Shown piece by piece: positions 35,840-45,804 of a stretch of DNA of 64,000 nt. The DNA lies in NCBI GenBank assembly GCA_963815645.1, contig CAWFHL010000001.1, forward strand, positions 1,488,001 through 1,552,000. The letters are read 5' to 3'. Source of the DNA: JBBRHQ01 sp963815645 (GTDB taxonomy: Bacteria; Actinomycetota; Thermoleophilia; Solirubrobacterales; 70-9). Every line of letters starts with the position of its first letter. The first letter of the stretch is position 1. A model generated the notes under the pieces. That model was not told the DNA's origin. It ran no database searches and was given only the letters and a program-made list of their open reading frames with translations. The position numbers and the translations under genes were made by a program.

Positions 35840-36439
35840 CGTGACCCGAGGTGGCCCCGGCGACCCCGTCGGTCGGGCCGGGATCCCGACCACGGTGGTC
35901 CCCGGCGTCGACGTCGCTAGAGCACCACGGCGTTGGCGCCGATCTGGGCGCCCGGCCCCGACCCGGACGGCCCGATCACCTTGGCGCCGGTGCCGATGCT
36001 GACGCCCTGCTTCGATCGTCGGGCCGACGACGTTCCCGCCGCGCAGGCCGAGGGTCACCCAGGGTGCGATCACCGCGCCGGGATGGACCTCGACCAGGCC
36101 GTCCATGACGACCTGGCCGTGGACGATGTAGACGCCGGGATGGACGATCACCGGGTCGCCAATCGAGATCTGGGCGATCGCCATCGCCAGCCGGTGGGCG
36201 ATGCGCGGCAGCAGCGGCACCCTGAGGGCCTGGAGGCGGGCCTTGAGCCGGTAGAGGATCTGGCGCGAGGAAGGCGTCGCTGACCCACATCAGCCGCAGC
36301 GCCTGGAGGCCGGCGTCGGTTCGCGAGCGGAACTCGTGCCGCTCGCCCCGGTGCAGCGCAGTGACCCGGGTATCGGCGAGCAGGGCCTCCCGCAGGCCCG
36401 GGTGGCGGGCTCGATCTCCCGCATCAGCTCGTCGGGCAT
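35836..36439 (-). CDS. Serine acetyltransferase-like protein, copy 2 (frameshifted)
   Basis: Paralogue of the protein at 31841-32430. It starts MPDELMREIEPA and shows GLREALLADTRVTALHRGER, HEFRSRTDAGLQALRLMWVS, AQISIGDPVIVHPGVYIVHG, APWVTLGLRGGN, VVGPTIEAG and TTVVGIPARPTG. Hexapeptide repeats are clear and the frame changes at least four times. The 3' end runs into the start of the FkbM gene and cannot be fixed. Probably an O-acetyltransferase for the glycan. Confidence 0.6.
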
Positions 36440-36521
36440 CTGGTGTAGCCCATCGTCTCATCGGCGACCTGATGAGCGTATAGCCTGTCGATCGCTCGCT
36501 GGTGTCCGACCGGGGCGCGGC

Positions 36522-37520
36522 ATGGCAGGGACTTCGGACTCACTCGACCCGAGCAAGAGCAGCTACTCGCTCGCCAGCGTGTTCGAGCTGATCTCCGCCT
36601 GCCTCGACGCGGTCGGGGCGAAGACGGTGCTCGAGGTGGGGGCTTTCGAGGGGGACCTGACGCGAGGACCTGCTCGACTGGGCCGAGGCGGGCCGGCGGC
36701 AAGCGTCGCGCGCAATCGACCCCGCGCCCCCCGGAGAGGCTGCTGGACCTGCGCGCGGCGCCGGCCCGAGCTGGAGCTGATCCGGGAAACCAGCCACGAG
36801 GCGCTTGCGCACCTCGAGCTCCCCGACGCGATCATCATCGACGGCGACCACAACTACTACACGCTGAGCGAGGAGCTGCGGATGATCGAGGAGCGGGCCG
36901 CCGGGCGCCGGAGGCGCCGCTGCTGATGTTCCACGACGTCAGCTGGCCCCACGCCCGGCGCGACACCTACTACGCGCCGGAGCGCATCCCCGAGGAGCAC
37001 CGCCAGCCGCTCGCCCACGACGCCTGCATCGCCCCGGGCGAGCCCGGGGATCGCCGATCACGGGATCCGCTACGAGTGGGCCGCTGCGCGCGGAGGGCGG
37101 CCCCGCGCAACGGGGTGCTGACCGCGATCGAGGACCACATCGGCGGGCGCGATGACCTGCGCCTCGCGGTCGTCCCGGCCTTCTTCGGCTTCGGCGTCCT
37201 CTGGAACAGCGGACGCGCCCTGGGCGGAGCAAGGTCGCAGCGATCGTCGAGCCCTGGGACCGCAACCCGGTCCTCGCGCGGCTCGAGGCAGACCGGGTTG
37301 CGAGCCTCTGCATCCGGCTCGGCCAGGCGGCGACAGCTCGGCAGCTGCGCAGGCTCGCATCGCCCAGCAGGAGCAGCTGCTGCGGGAGCTGCTGGGCTCG
37401 AGCGCCTTCGCCCTCGGCGACCGACTTGCTCGTCTCCGCCATCCGCGGCGCCGCCGGCGCTCCTGGCGCGAGCAGGTCGAGCGAGGCGCTGAGGCGACGG
37501 CCGAACCGGGCTCGAGCTGA
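36522..37520 (+). CDS. Class I SAM-dependent methyltransferase, Methyltransf_24-like (frameshifted)
   Basis: About 330 residues. It starts MAGTSDSLDPSKSSYSLASV, then VLEVGAFEGDLTR (SAM loop), AIDPAPP, ELELIRETSHEALAHL, DAIIIDGDHNYYTLSEEL and MFHDVSWPHARRDTYYAP. The end reads QQEQLLRELLGSSAFALGDR before LARLRH. IDGDHNYYT is the signature of this group, which includes enzymes acting on polysaccharide sugars. Breaks fall near 36660, 36905, 37030 and 37230. It faces the SAT-like gene across an 82-base gap containing GTATAG near 36478, a possible promoter for either side. Confidence 0.65.
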
Positions 37521-37542
37521 GGCATGCGGACGGCCTCAGCTC
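37514..37542. terminator. 10-bp perfect hairpin between convergent genes
   Basis: GAGCTGAGGC (37514-37523) pairs with GCCTCAGCTC (37533-37542) around nine bases. The methyltransferase stop TGA at 37518-37520 is in the left arm and pairs with a TCA in the right arm that can serve as the stop of the minus-strand gene. Confidence 0.6.
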
Positions 37543-38514
37543 AGGCTGAGTTGCGCGCGCCGCGGCGCCTGAACAGCGAACGAGCGCTCGGAGCGGCGCG
37601 GTGAGGCGCCAGCTGGCCTCCGCTCGTCACCTCGTCGAGCTGCTCGCTGGAGCTGCTTGGCGCGGGCGTCCCCGATCACCTCGCGCGACGCTCGCGAAGG
37701 CCCGGGCCGCCTCGCGCTCGGCCTCGGCCCGCCTGGCCCGCGTGCTTCCAGTCGATCTCGCCTCCCTCGGGCCCGACGATCATGTGCTCCCACTTCTCGG
37801 CGAGCTTCATGTGTGCCTCGATCCAGCCCTCGACCTCGCTGATCAGGCCGAGCGAGTGATGGTGGATCACCTGGAAGTCGGCCGTGACCACCTTCTTCCC
37901 CGCCTCGCGGGCCTGCATGCAGATGTCGAAGTCGTAGCCGTGCAGCGCCTGGCCCAGCGTCTCGTCGAAGCGCAGGTTCTGCGACCGCCCACGGGGAGAA
38001 GGCCATCACGAAGCCGTCGAGCATGTCGACCTCGCCGAGGCGGGCGTGCGGAGGGAATTTGGTGCGATCCCAGGTCAGCGCCGGCGATCTCGCCGCCGCC
38101 CATCTCCTCGTAGCGATGGGTGAAGGAGGCCCAGGTCACCGAGCCCTCCCACCAGGCGATGCTGCGGACCCCGATCGCCCCCGCGCAGCCGACCAGGGCG
38201 ACCTCGGGATCGCGCAGCGCCTCGCGGATCGTCGCGCAGAAGTTCGGGTCGACGATCTCGGCGTCCTGGTGGAGCAGGACCAGCGCCTCGAGGTCGGTCC
38301 GGTCGAGCGACCTGGTTGATCATCAGGTTGTAGTTGCGGAAGATCGTCCCCGCGCTCTCCAGGCGAGGATCTCCGAGTCGGGCTCGGCGACGAGCTTGAT
38401 CCCGGGCTCGGCGTAGCTCCGATAGTCCGGCCTGGGCGGTGATCGCGCAGCCGAAGGCGATCACATCAACGGGCGCGGACAGGCCGGGTCGGGCGCTGGT
38501 CGTGCGGACGACAT
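37536..38514 (-). CDS. Glycosyltransferase family 2-like protein (frameshifted)
   Basis: About 320 residues. The start is ATG 38514, six bases after a TACTCT hexamer. Pieces read SARPGLSAPVDVIAFGCAIT, NYNLMINQVAR, ALVLLHQDAEIVDPNFCATI, VTWASFTHRYEEMGGGEI, VDMLDGFVMAFSPWAV, MQAREAGKKVVTADFQVIHH and HMKLAEKWEHMIVGPEGGEI. The end carries SWRLTAPLRALV. HQDAE is the DxD-like metal site and the LDGFVMAFSPW strand is typical of a group of actinobacterial GT2 proteins. Breaks fall near 38500, 38410, 38330, 38080, 37990 and 37730. Confidence 0.6.
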
Positions 38515-38520
38515 CGCGGA

Positions 38521-38526
38521 AGAGTA
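38521..38526 (-). promoter_or_regulatory. -10 hexamer TACTCT for the glycosyltransferase at 38514
   Basis: Minus-strand TACTCT, six bases, ATG 38514. This ATG needs a one-base indel shortly after it to enter the main frame, in line with the other breaks here. Confidence 0.35.
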
Positions 38527-38567
38527 TGCGGATCGGCGCCCTGGCGTCGTAGCATCGGACCGGTCGC

Positions 38568-39174
38568 ATGGGCCCGAAAACCCCCCGCAGAGCAGCAACT
38601 ACGCGAAATTCCAGACTTCGAACCCGGTGGTGCGCAGCCTCTTCGACGGTTTCTTCGGGCGCCTGCGGCGAGATCGTCGAGCAGCTGCACCCGGCGTCGG
38701 TGCTGGACGCCGGCTGCGGCGAGGGGGAGACGCTGGCCCGTCTGGACGGTGGCTCTCCCGGAGCGGGTCGCGGCGCTCGACATCAGCTCCGGAGGCGGTC
38801 GAGTTCACGGCGCGGCGCTTCCCGGCCGCGGAGGTCCGAGCGGGATCCGTCTACGAGCTGCCTTCGCGGATCGGCGCCTTCGAGCTCGTCCTCTGCCTCG
38901 AGGTGCTCGAGCACCTGCGCGATCCGGGAGCCGCGCTCGGTGAGCTGGCCCGGGTCAGCTCCGGCGACGGTGGTCATTTCGGTGCCGCACGAGCCCTGGT
39001 TTCGCGCCGGCAGCCTGCTGCGCGGGCAAGTACGTGCGGACGCTGGGCAACCATCCCGAGCACATCAACCACTGGAACCCCCGGACCCTGCGGTCGCTGC
39101 TCGAGCCGCGGTTCGAGGTGATCAGCCTGGACCGCTCGCTTCCCTGGCTGATCGCGCACTGCCGGCCTCGCTGA
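38568..39174 (+). CDS. Class I SAM-dependent methyltransferase (frameshifted)
   Basis: About 205 residues. Across frames it reads NYAKFQTSNPVVRSLFDGFF, SVLDAGCGEGETLARL, AVEFTARRFPAAEVRAGSVY, FELVLCLEVLEHLRDPGAAL, VVISVPHEPWFRAGSLLRG, KYVRTLGNHPEHINHWNPRT and FEVISLDRSLPWLIAHCRPR. DAGCGEGE and CLEVLEHL are the SAM-binding and post-IV motifs. A TAGCAT hexamer at 38550-38555 precedes the ATG by 12 bases. It overlaps the end of the convergent GtrB-like gene. Confidence 0.65.
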
Positions 39175-40148
39175 CCGTTGCCGCGGCGGACGCGAGCGCC
39201 GACGACCGCCTGGCGATCTGGGGCTCGTCGGAGCGCGGGCCGGCACGCTCGCGGCGGACGAGGACCAGCATCTGGCCGAGCAACCCGAGGGTCAGCAGCT
39301 GGATTCCGACGACGATCAGCAGCACTCCGAGGAAGAGCAGCGGCCGCTGCCCGATCGCGATCGCCGCCGATCTTCAGGATCGTCAGGTAGATCGAGATCG
39401 CCACCCCGACCACGGTCAGCGCCAGCCCCAGCCCCCCGAAGAGGTGCAGGGGGCGGTTCTGGTAGCGGCCGATGAAGGAGACGGTGAGCAGGTCGAGGGC
39501 GCCGCGCAGGTAGCGCTCGCTGCCGAAGCGCGAGCTGCCGTGGCGGCGCTGGCGGTGGTTGACCGGGCATCTCCGCCACCCGCCATCCCTGCTGGGCGGC
39601 CAGCATCGGGATGAAGCGGTGCATCTCGCCGTAGATCTCCAGCGAGCGCGCGCACTCGCCGCGGTAGGCCTTCAGCCCGCAGTTCATGTCGTGCATCGCG
39701 AGGCCCGAGAAGCGGGAGGTGACCCGGTTGAAGACGCCCGAGGCGAGCCGCCGGCTGAGCGGGTCGCGGCGGTCGCGCTTCCAGCCGGAGACGATGTCGG
39801 CGCCCTCGCTCGAGCCGCGCGAGCAGGGCCGGGATGTCGGCCGGGTCGTCCTGGCCGTCGCCGTCGATGGTGACGATCTCTCTCCCCGGCGCCGTGGGCG
39901 AATCCGGCGGCGAGCGCCGCCGACTTGCCGAAGTTGCGGCGCAACCGCACGCCCCGCAGCCAGGGCCGCTCGCCGGCGAGATCTCGACCAGCTCGAAGGA
40001 GCCATCGGTGGAGCCGTCGTCGACGACGATCACCTCCCAGCTCCGCCCAGCGAGGAGCAGGCCGCCTCGATCTCCTCGAGCAGCGCCGGCAGCGCCTCGC
40101 GCTCGTTCAGCGCGGGGATGACGACCGAGAGTGCGACGGCTCGCTCAC
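39122..40148 (-). CDS. GtrB/DPM1-like polyprenyl-phosphate glycosyltransferase (frameshifted)
   Basis: About 335 residues. The GT-A domain reads ALSVVIPALNEREALPALL, then IVVDDGSTDGSFELVEIS, LRRNFGKSAALAAGFAHGAG, IVTIDGDGQDDPADIPALLA, SGLAMHDMNCGLKAYRGECA and GSSRFGSERYLRGALDLLTV. Two C-terminal transmembrane helices follow (GGLGLALTVVGVAISIYLTI and VLLIVVGIQLLTLGLLGQML). This is the layout of enzymes that load a sugar onto polyprenyl phosphate. It probably feeds the GT-C-like protein directly upstream. Start is approximate, from a GTG near 40148. Confidence 0.7.
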
Positions 40149-41829
40149 CGTCGCAGTGGGCAGACGCGCAGGGGGGCGGCGGCGGTCACCAGCTGCCAGG
40201 GCAGCGGGTCATTGTCGGCCGGCACCCGCAGCTCGGCCGGGGCCCCGGTGAAGCTCGCCGACCGGGACGGGGTGCCTCGGCGAATCGGCGCACCGCCACC
40301 TGGCCGCCGGCCGGGCTGCTCGAGGAAGCGCCGCCCCGGTGGTACCGGGAACATGGCTCCGAACCGGAGCGCGGCGGCGCGACGGAAGCATGGCGTCCCG
40401 GCGCTCCGGGCGCCCGGCGGCTGAACCTTCAACCCCAGCGCGCGACGAGCGCCTGCGTCGACCAGCGACCCGGGCCGGCTCGGGCAGCCCGGCGAGCTCG
40501 GGCGCGGAGAAGCCGAGGGCGCCGTACTTCGGGCGGCCGCCAGGTAGGCGGCGGTCGGCGGCTCCCCCTTGTCCTGACTTCGGCGAAGGGGAAGAAGAGA
40601 TGGCGCAGTCGGCTGCCCGGCGGTCGTAGCCTCGGATCGGCTGCGACCCCGCGATGTCGATCGCGGCCAGCTCGGCCTTGGCCGCGGGCGTGAAGCCGTT
40701 GCGTATGCTGGCGCCGTCGTCTCTCAGCAGCGAGACGTTCGTGGCGACTCCCACCGATGCGATCGCGAACAGGACCCCCAGCGCGAAGCTGCTCCAGCGG
40801 ACGCCGCGGGCGGCCTCGGCAGCGACCAGGAGCACGGCGATCGCGCCTGGCGAACAGGTAGCGGCGTCGTCGGGGGCGCGGACCTTGGCGAGGCTGACCA
40901 GCGATCCAGAGCACAGCGGGGATCGCCAGGACGGCCCAGGCAGTGTCCGGGCACCTCGCCCCTGGTGCAGGCGCCAGCCGAGCGCCGCGAGGGCGAGCAG
41001 CGCAAGCGCGGCGCCGGCCTTGCGACGGCGTGCCCGCAACCGATAGTCGAGCCCGGTCAGCGCCCCGAGCGCGGCGCTGCAGGCCTCGTAGGCCGTCGAC
41101 GGGGCGAGGAGGATCTTCGAGACGAGCGGTCTGGCTGGAGCCGTTGCCGACCGAGGCCACGCGACCACAGCCACCAGGCGGCGTAGAGGGCGGTGGGAAC
41201 GACCGCGACCCAGAGGCGGCGCCGCCGTCCTCGCCCGCATTGCCAGGTAGACCCGACCGCAACCGCGAAGGGGAGCGCCTCCGTGTATGTGGCGAGCCCG
41301 AGGCAGAGCAGGCGCGCAGGCGCCGAGGTCGCCCGCCGGGTCGCCGCGCTCCACCGCCAGCAGCGCGCCGATTCCGCAGGCGAGGGAGCCGACCACGGTG
41401 AAGCCGTTGCCGTTCAGGGAGTGCAGCGAATCGGATCCGAAGACGAGCAGGACCAGGCAGGGAGCGAGGGCGGCCAGGGCGCCGACCCGGCGCTTGCAGT
41501 AGACGAACAGCAGGCCGACCGCGGCCAGGGTCGCCGCAACCGTGAGCAGCCGGAACGGCGAGGTAGCTCGAGCCGAAGACCTCCAGAACGACCTTGTAGA
41601 CGACCCGCGACGTGAGGGTCAGGTGGCCGCCGTGCGGCTCCAGCGCGGTTTGCAGGTCGAGGTTGGGGCTGTCGGCGAAGAAGACCAGCTCGTCGACCGT
41701 GAAGGTCAGCCCTCGGCCGACGTAGAGCGTTACAGCCGCGCCGGCGGCCATCGCCAACAGCAGGCCGATGCGCGCGATTCGTTCCTGATCTGCGGAGGTC
41801 AGGCTGGTCCTGTTCCCGCCGGCACGGAT
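40149..41829 (-). CDS. GT-C-like polytopic membrane protein, copy 2 (many frameshifts)
   Basis: Same family as 23356-24891. It begins SADQERIARIGLLLAMAAGA, then GLTFTVDELVFFADSPNLDL with EPHGGHLTLTSRVVYKVVLE. Many hydrophobic stretches follow, with GNGFTVVGSLACGIGALLAV in the middle, and near the end FSAPELAGLPEPARVA and LKVQPPGARSAGTPCFRR. VDEL in the first outer loop is the likely catalytic acidic pair of GT-C enzymes. No ATG, GTG or TTG lies at the expected start: a TAGGGT hexamer (41841-41836) is followed after six bases by ATC in the right frame. Adjacent GtrB-like gene suggests joint action. Confidence 0.5.
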
Positions 41830-41857
41830 TGGCTGACCCTAGCGTGGCTGCTGGCCC

Positions 41858-41863
41858 TATGCT
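41858..41863 (+). promoter_or_regulatory. -10 hexamer TATGCT for the epimerase
   Basis: TATGCT, seven bases, ATG 41871. A minus-strand TAGGGT lies 17 bases to the left for the divergent membrane protein gene. Confidence 0.5.
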
Positions 41864-41870
41864 GGCCGGG

Positions 41871-42948
41871 ATGGCAACGGCGATCGTCAGCGGCTCGGGG
41901 GGCCTGATCGGCTCGGAGTCCGTCAAGCACCTGGTCGAGGAGGGCTGGGACGTGATCGGGCTCGAGAACGATATGCGGGCCCGGTTCTTCGGCCCCGACG
42001 CCTCCACTGCTCCGGTCACGGCCCGGCTCGAGGCAGACTACTCCGAGTTTGTCTCGCTGGAGGTCGACATTCGCGACCTCGAGGGGGTTTGTCGCCGCCT
42101 TCTCGCGAGGCGTCCGGGCGGATCGAGCTGGTCGATCCACACGGCCGCGCAGCCGTCCCACGATTGGGCCGGCGCGTGATCCCCTCACCGACTTCGGCGT
42201 CAACGCGACGGGGACGCTCAACCTGCTGGAAGCGACCCGGACCCACGCGCCCGAGGCGCCCTTCATCTTCTGCTCGACCAACAAGGTCTACGGCGACACC
42301 CCGAACCGCCTTCCTCTGGAAGAGCACGGAGACCCGCTACGAGCTGCCCGAGTCGCATCGCTTCCACCAGGGAATCGACACTTCGATGTCGATCGACTCC
42401 TCGACGCACTCGCTCTTTGGGGTCTCCAAGGCGTCCGCGGATCTGCTCGTCCAGGAGTACGGTCGCTACTTCGGGATGCCGACCGTTTGCTTCCGCGGGG
42501 GCTGCCTCACCGGGCCGCAGCACGCCGGCGCCGAGCTGCACGGCTTTCTCGCCTACCTGATGCGCTGCACGGTGACCGGGACCCCCTACACCGTGTTCGG
42601 CTACTCGGGAAAGCAAGTCCGTGACAACATACACAGCGCCGATCTCGTCGACTGCTTCATGGAGTTCCAGAGACGCCCGCGGGCCGGAGCCGTCTACAAC
42701 ATCGGCGGCGGGCGCTTCAGCAACTGCTCGATGCTGGAAGCGATCGAGGCCTGCGAGCGGATCAGCGGGCGGGAGCTCAACTGGGAGCGTGAGCCCGAAG
42801 GCGCGGGTCGGGGACCACCAGTGGTGGATCTCCGATCTCTCGGAGCTTCCGCGCCGACTATCCGGAGTGGAATCCTCCGCGCGGGATCGAGGAGATCCTC
42901 CAGGAGATGCACGACGCGAACGTCGAGCGCTGGGCCGCGCGGGCTTGA
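41871..42948 (+). CDS. NAD-dependent nucleotide-sugar epimerase, CDP-paratose 2-epimerase-like (frameshifted)
   Basis: About 355 residues. Starts MATAIVSGSGGLIGSESVKH (glycine-rich NAD loop), then IHTAAQPSHDWA, DFGVNATGTLNLLEATR, FIFCSTNKVYGDTPN, LFGVSKASADLLVQEYGRYF (catalytic Tyr region altered to FGVSK), RGGCLTGPQHAGAELHGFLA, DNIHSADLVDCFMEF and GRFSNCSMLEAI; the end reads RADYPEWNPPRGIEEILQEM. The HGFLAYL and CSNCS-like parts match the CDP-tyvelose/paratose epimerase group. Breaks lie near 42095, 42170, 42330 and 42810. Probably makes a donor sugar for the locus. Confidence 0.65.
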
Positions 42949-44459
42949 GCGGCTCCGCCTGGGCAGCGCCGGGTCGATCCGGACCTCGAGGTCCGGCTCG
43001 ACACCCCGCTGCCGCGACCAGCTCGAGGTCGGCCGGGGCAACGCGCTCTTCGTCCTGGGCAGCTGCTTTCATGCCGCTTCCGGATCGATGAGCTTCGGGT
43101 CGCCGTCGGCGACGACAGTGCCCCGGCAGAAGCGTTTCGGATGCCGCGACTCGATCGGCCCCCGTTACCGAAGCGGCTTCTGGGCAATCGTCCCGATCTC
43201 CCCCGGAGCGCACGGTACGGTCGAGGTCGCGGCAGAGGCACGGCTCCACCGAGGGGGCCTGGCCCGAGCCCGGCTCGGGGAGGTCGAGCTTGCGCCGCCG
43301 GTCGGCGATCATCCCGCACGCTCGGCCCGCATGGTCCCTCCGGGCCCAGCTCCGAGTTGATCGCGATCTGCATGGCGACCCACAACCCGGACCCCGGGCT
43401 GTTCGCGGTGCAGGTCGCCTCGATCCGCGAGCAGTCCGATCGCGACTGGGTCTGCGTGGTCAGCGACGATTGCTCAGATCCCGCGAGCCTCCAGCGGATC
43501 GGCGAGCGTGCTGGGCGAGGATCGCTCCGTTTTCGGTTGTCGCCTTCGAAGCGCAGGCTCGGCTTCTACCGGAACTTCGAGCGCGCTCTCGTCCCTGGCC
43601 CCGCCTAGGCCGGGCTGCTCGCGCTCTGCCGATCAGGACGACCGCTGGTTCCCCGAGAAGCTCGCGGTGCTGCGCGAGTCGATCGGCGACGCGCAACTCG
43701 CCTACAGCGACCAGCGGCTGGTCGACCCTGCCGGAGAGGTGCTCGCCGAGACCTACTGGACAGCGCGCCGCAACAACTCACACCAACCTCGGCCTCGCTG
43801 CTGATCGCCAACACCGTCACCGGAGCGGCGTCGATGCTTCAGGCGAGAGCTGCTCTCCTACGCCCTGCCCTTCCCGCCGGCGCCCGGCTATCCGCTACCA
43901 CGATCACTGGCTTGGGCTGGTGGCGCTCTCGCATCGGCGAGCATCGCCTACGTGGACCGGCCGCTCTACGACTACGTCCAGCACGCCGACGCCGCGCTCG
44001 GGCACGCGCGGCGCAAACCTGCCCGCGGCCGGCGCATGGCGATGGCTGCGGCGAACGCTGCAGGCGCAGCGCCCGATGGTCGGGCTGGCGCTCCACCTAC
44101 TTCCTCGAGTGCTGCCGGCTCGCCTTGATCGCGACCGTCCTGCTGATTCGTTGCTGCGAGCGGCTCACGCCCGGCAAGCGGCGGGTCCTGGAGCGCTATC
44201 TGCGGGCCGAGACGCTCGCCCCTGGCGGCTTCCTGGCTGCTCGGTCGCTCCCTCCGGTCGCTGGCCGGTCGCAACGAGACCCTCGGCGCGCGAGCGCCGG
44301 CTGGCGACAGGCATCGTCTGGCGACACGCGCTCGCTGCTGGCGCTCGGCAGCGGGCGCGCCTGGCCGGGGGTCCGCCAGGATGCGAGCCTGCCGGAGGGC
44401 TATCTGCCCGGAGCCGAATGCCTGGCCTGGAGACTAATCGCCATACTTCCGCGGCATGA
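42949..44459 (+). CDS. Glycosyltransferase family 2 with N-terminal beta domain (many frameshifts)
   Basis: The first 130 codons read, across frames, DQLEVGRGNALFVLGSCFH, DELRVAVGDDSAPAEAFRMP and RYRSGFWAIVPISPGAHGTV with EVAAEARLH: an all-beta region seen ahead of some actinobacterial GT2 domains. The GT-A domain follows with ELIAICMATHNPDPGLFAVQ, VCVVSDDCSDPASLQRI, FYRNFERALV, DQDDRWFPEKLAVLRESIGD, AQLAYSDQRLVDPAGEVLAE and LIANTVTGAASML. The C-terminal half is poorly resolved but includes QAQRPMVGLALHLL. Ends before wzt. Confidence 0.55.
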
Positions 44460-44520
44460 TGCGCGCCGTTCCGGATCAGCAACCTTCTACGAGGCGGGCC
44501 CGACGCCCGGGAGACTCGCC

Positions 44521-45804
44521 GTGGGCGCGCCGGGCGCCGGCAATGGACCGGTGCCGGTGGCGATCGAGGTGCGGGACGTCTCGAAGACGTTCCAGCTGCC
44601 GGGCCACCGGCTCGACACGATCAAGGAGCGGGTGGTGCACCCGTTCGCGCGACCGGAGGTCCACGATCTCCACGCGCTTCGAAACGTTTCCTTCGACGTC
44701 CGCCGCGGCGAGTTCTTCGGCATCGTCGGGCGCAACGGGTCCGGCAAGAGCACCCTGCTGAAGATCCTCGCGAGCATCTACCAGGCGGACAGCGGCAGGA
44801 TCAGGATGGCCGGCACCCTGGCCCCCTTCATCGAGCTCGGGGTGGGCTTCAATACCGACCTGACGGCCGAGGAGAACATCGTCCTCAACGGGGTGATGAT
44901 GGGCCTGACCCGCGAGCGAGGCGCAGGAGCGGATCGGCAGCGTCCTCGAGTTCGCCGAGCTGGAGGAGTTCATCGACATGAAGCTGAAGAACTACTCGTC
45001 GGGGATGCAGGTCCGGCTTGCCTTCTCGGTGATGCTCGCAGGCCGAGACCGACATCCTGCTGATCGACGAGGTGCTGGCGGTCGGCGACGCGGCCTTCCA
45101 GCAGAAGTGCGCCGACGTCTTCACGGAGATGCGCGATTCCGGGCGCACCGTGATCCTCGTCACCCACGACATGCGCGCCGTTGACAAGTACTGTCATCGT
45201 GCGATGCTGCTCAACGACGGCAGGATCGAGGCGATCGGTGACCCGCACGAGGTCGGGCGCCGCTACCTCAGCCTCAACTTCGAGCGGTGCCGCCGACGAG
45301 TCGGGGTCGGAGCGACCCGCGACCAGGGAGGAAACCGCGGCCGCATCCGAGGTCGCGCCTGACCGACATCTGGCTGGAGGGGGACGACGGCTCGCGGATC
45401 GCCAACGTCGAGCAGGGCGCTGACGATCCGGCTCAACGCGGTGATCGAGGCGCAGCGGGAGATCTGCGGCGCCGATGGTCGGCTTCAGCTTCTCCGACTC
45501 CAACGGGGTCGTGGTATTCGTCATGAAGGGGCACTCAGACGAATCCGACCCCGCGGACCCGAGCGGCTCAGGGCCGGCGAGCGGGCGCGAGTGACCGGCA
45601 CGCGTGCTCAATCGCCTCGCCGCCGGACGGTATGACGTCGGCTGCTGGGTCGGGCGAAACAACTCCGTCACCGACGTCGCCATGCACGCTCCGCACGCCC
45701 TCAACTTCGTCGTCTACGGCCAGGACGACGTGGTCGGGCTGGTCGCACTCGACAACGTCATCGAGGTCGGAGGTCGAGTCGCCCCGGAGCAAGGACCGCG
45801 GTGA
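44521..45804 (+). CDS. wzt: Polysaccharide ABC exporter, ATP-binding subunit with C-terminal sugar-recognition domain (frameshifted)
   Basis: About 425 residues. The ATPase half has IEVRDVSKTFQLPGHRLDTI, Walker A GRNGSGKSTLLKIL, APFIELGVGFNTDLTAEENI, the signature LKNYSSGMQVRLAFSV, Walker B ILLIDEVLAVGD and the switch VTHDMRAV. After LSLNFER a Wzt_C-like beta domain follows (FGFSFSDSNGVVVFVMKG, GRYDVGCWVGRNNSVTD, ALNFVVYGQDDVVGLVALDN). Such domains select finished O-antigen-type glycans. Breaks lie near 44920, 45040, 45290, 45420, 45470 and 45600. The start is GTG 44521 or 44551. Its stop overlaps the wzm start (GTGA). Confidence 0.78.

Noticed and set aside
36471..36490. GTATAG as a second shared divergent promoter (SAT-like copy 2 / methyltransferase)
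   Set aside because: Neither start codon is at the favoured distance; noted in the gene entry only.
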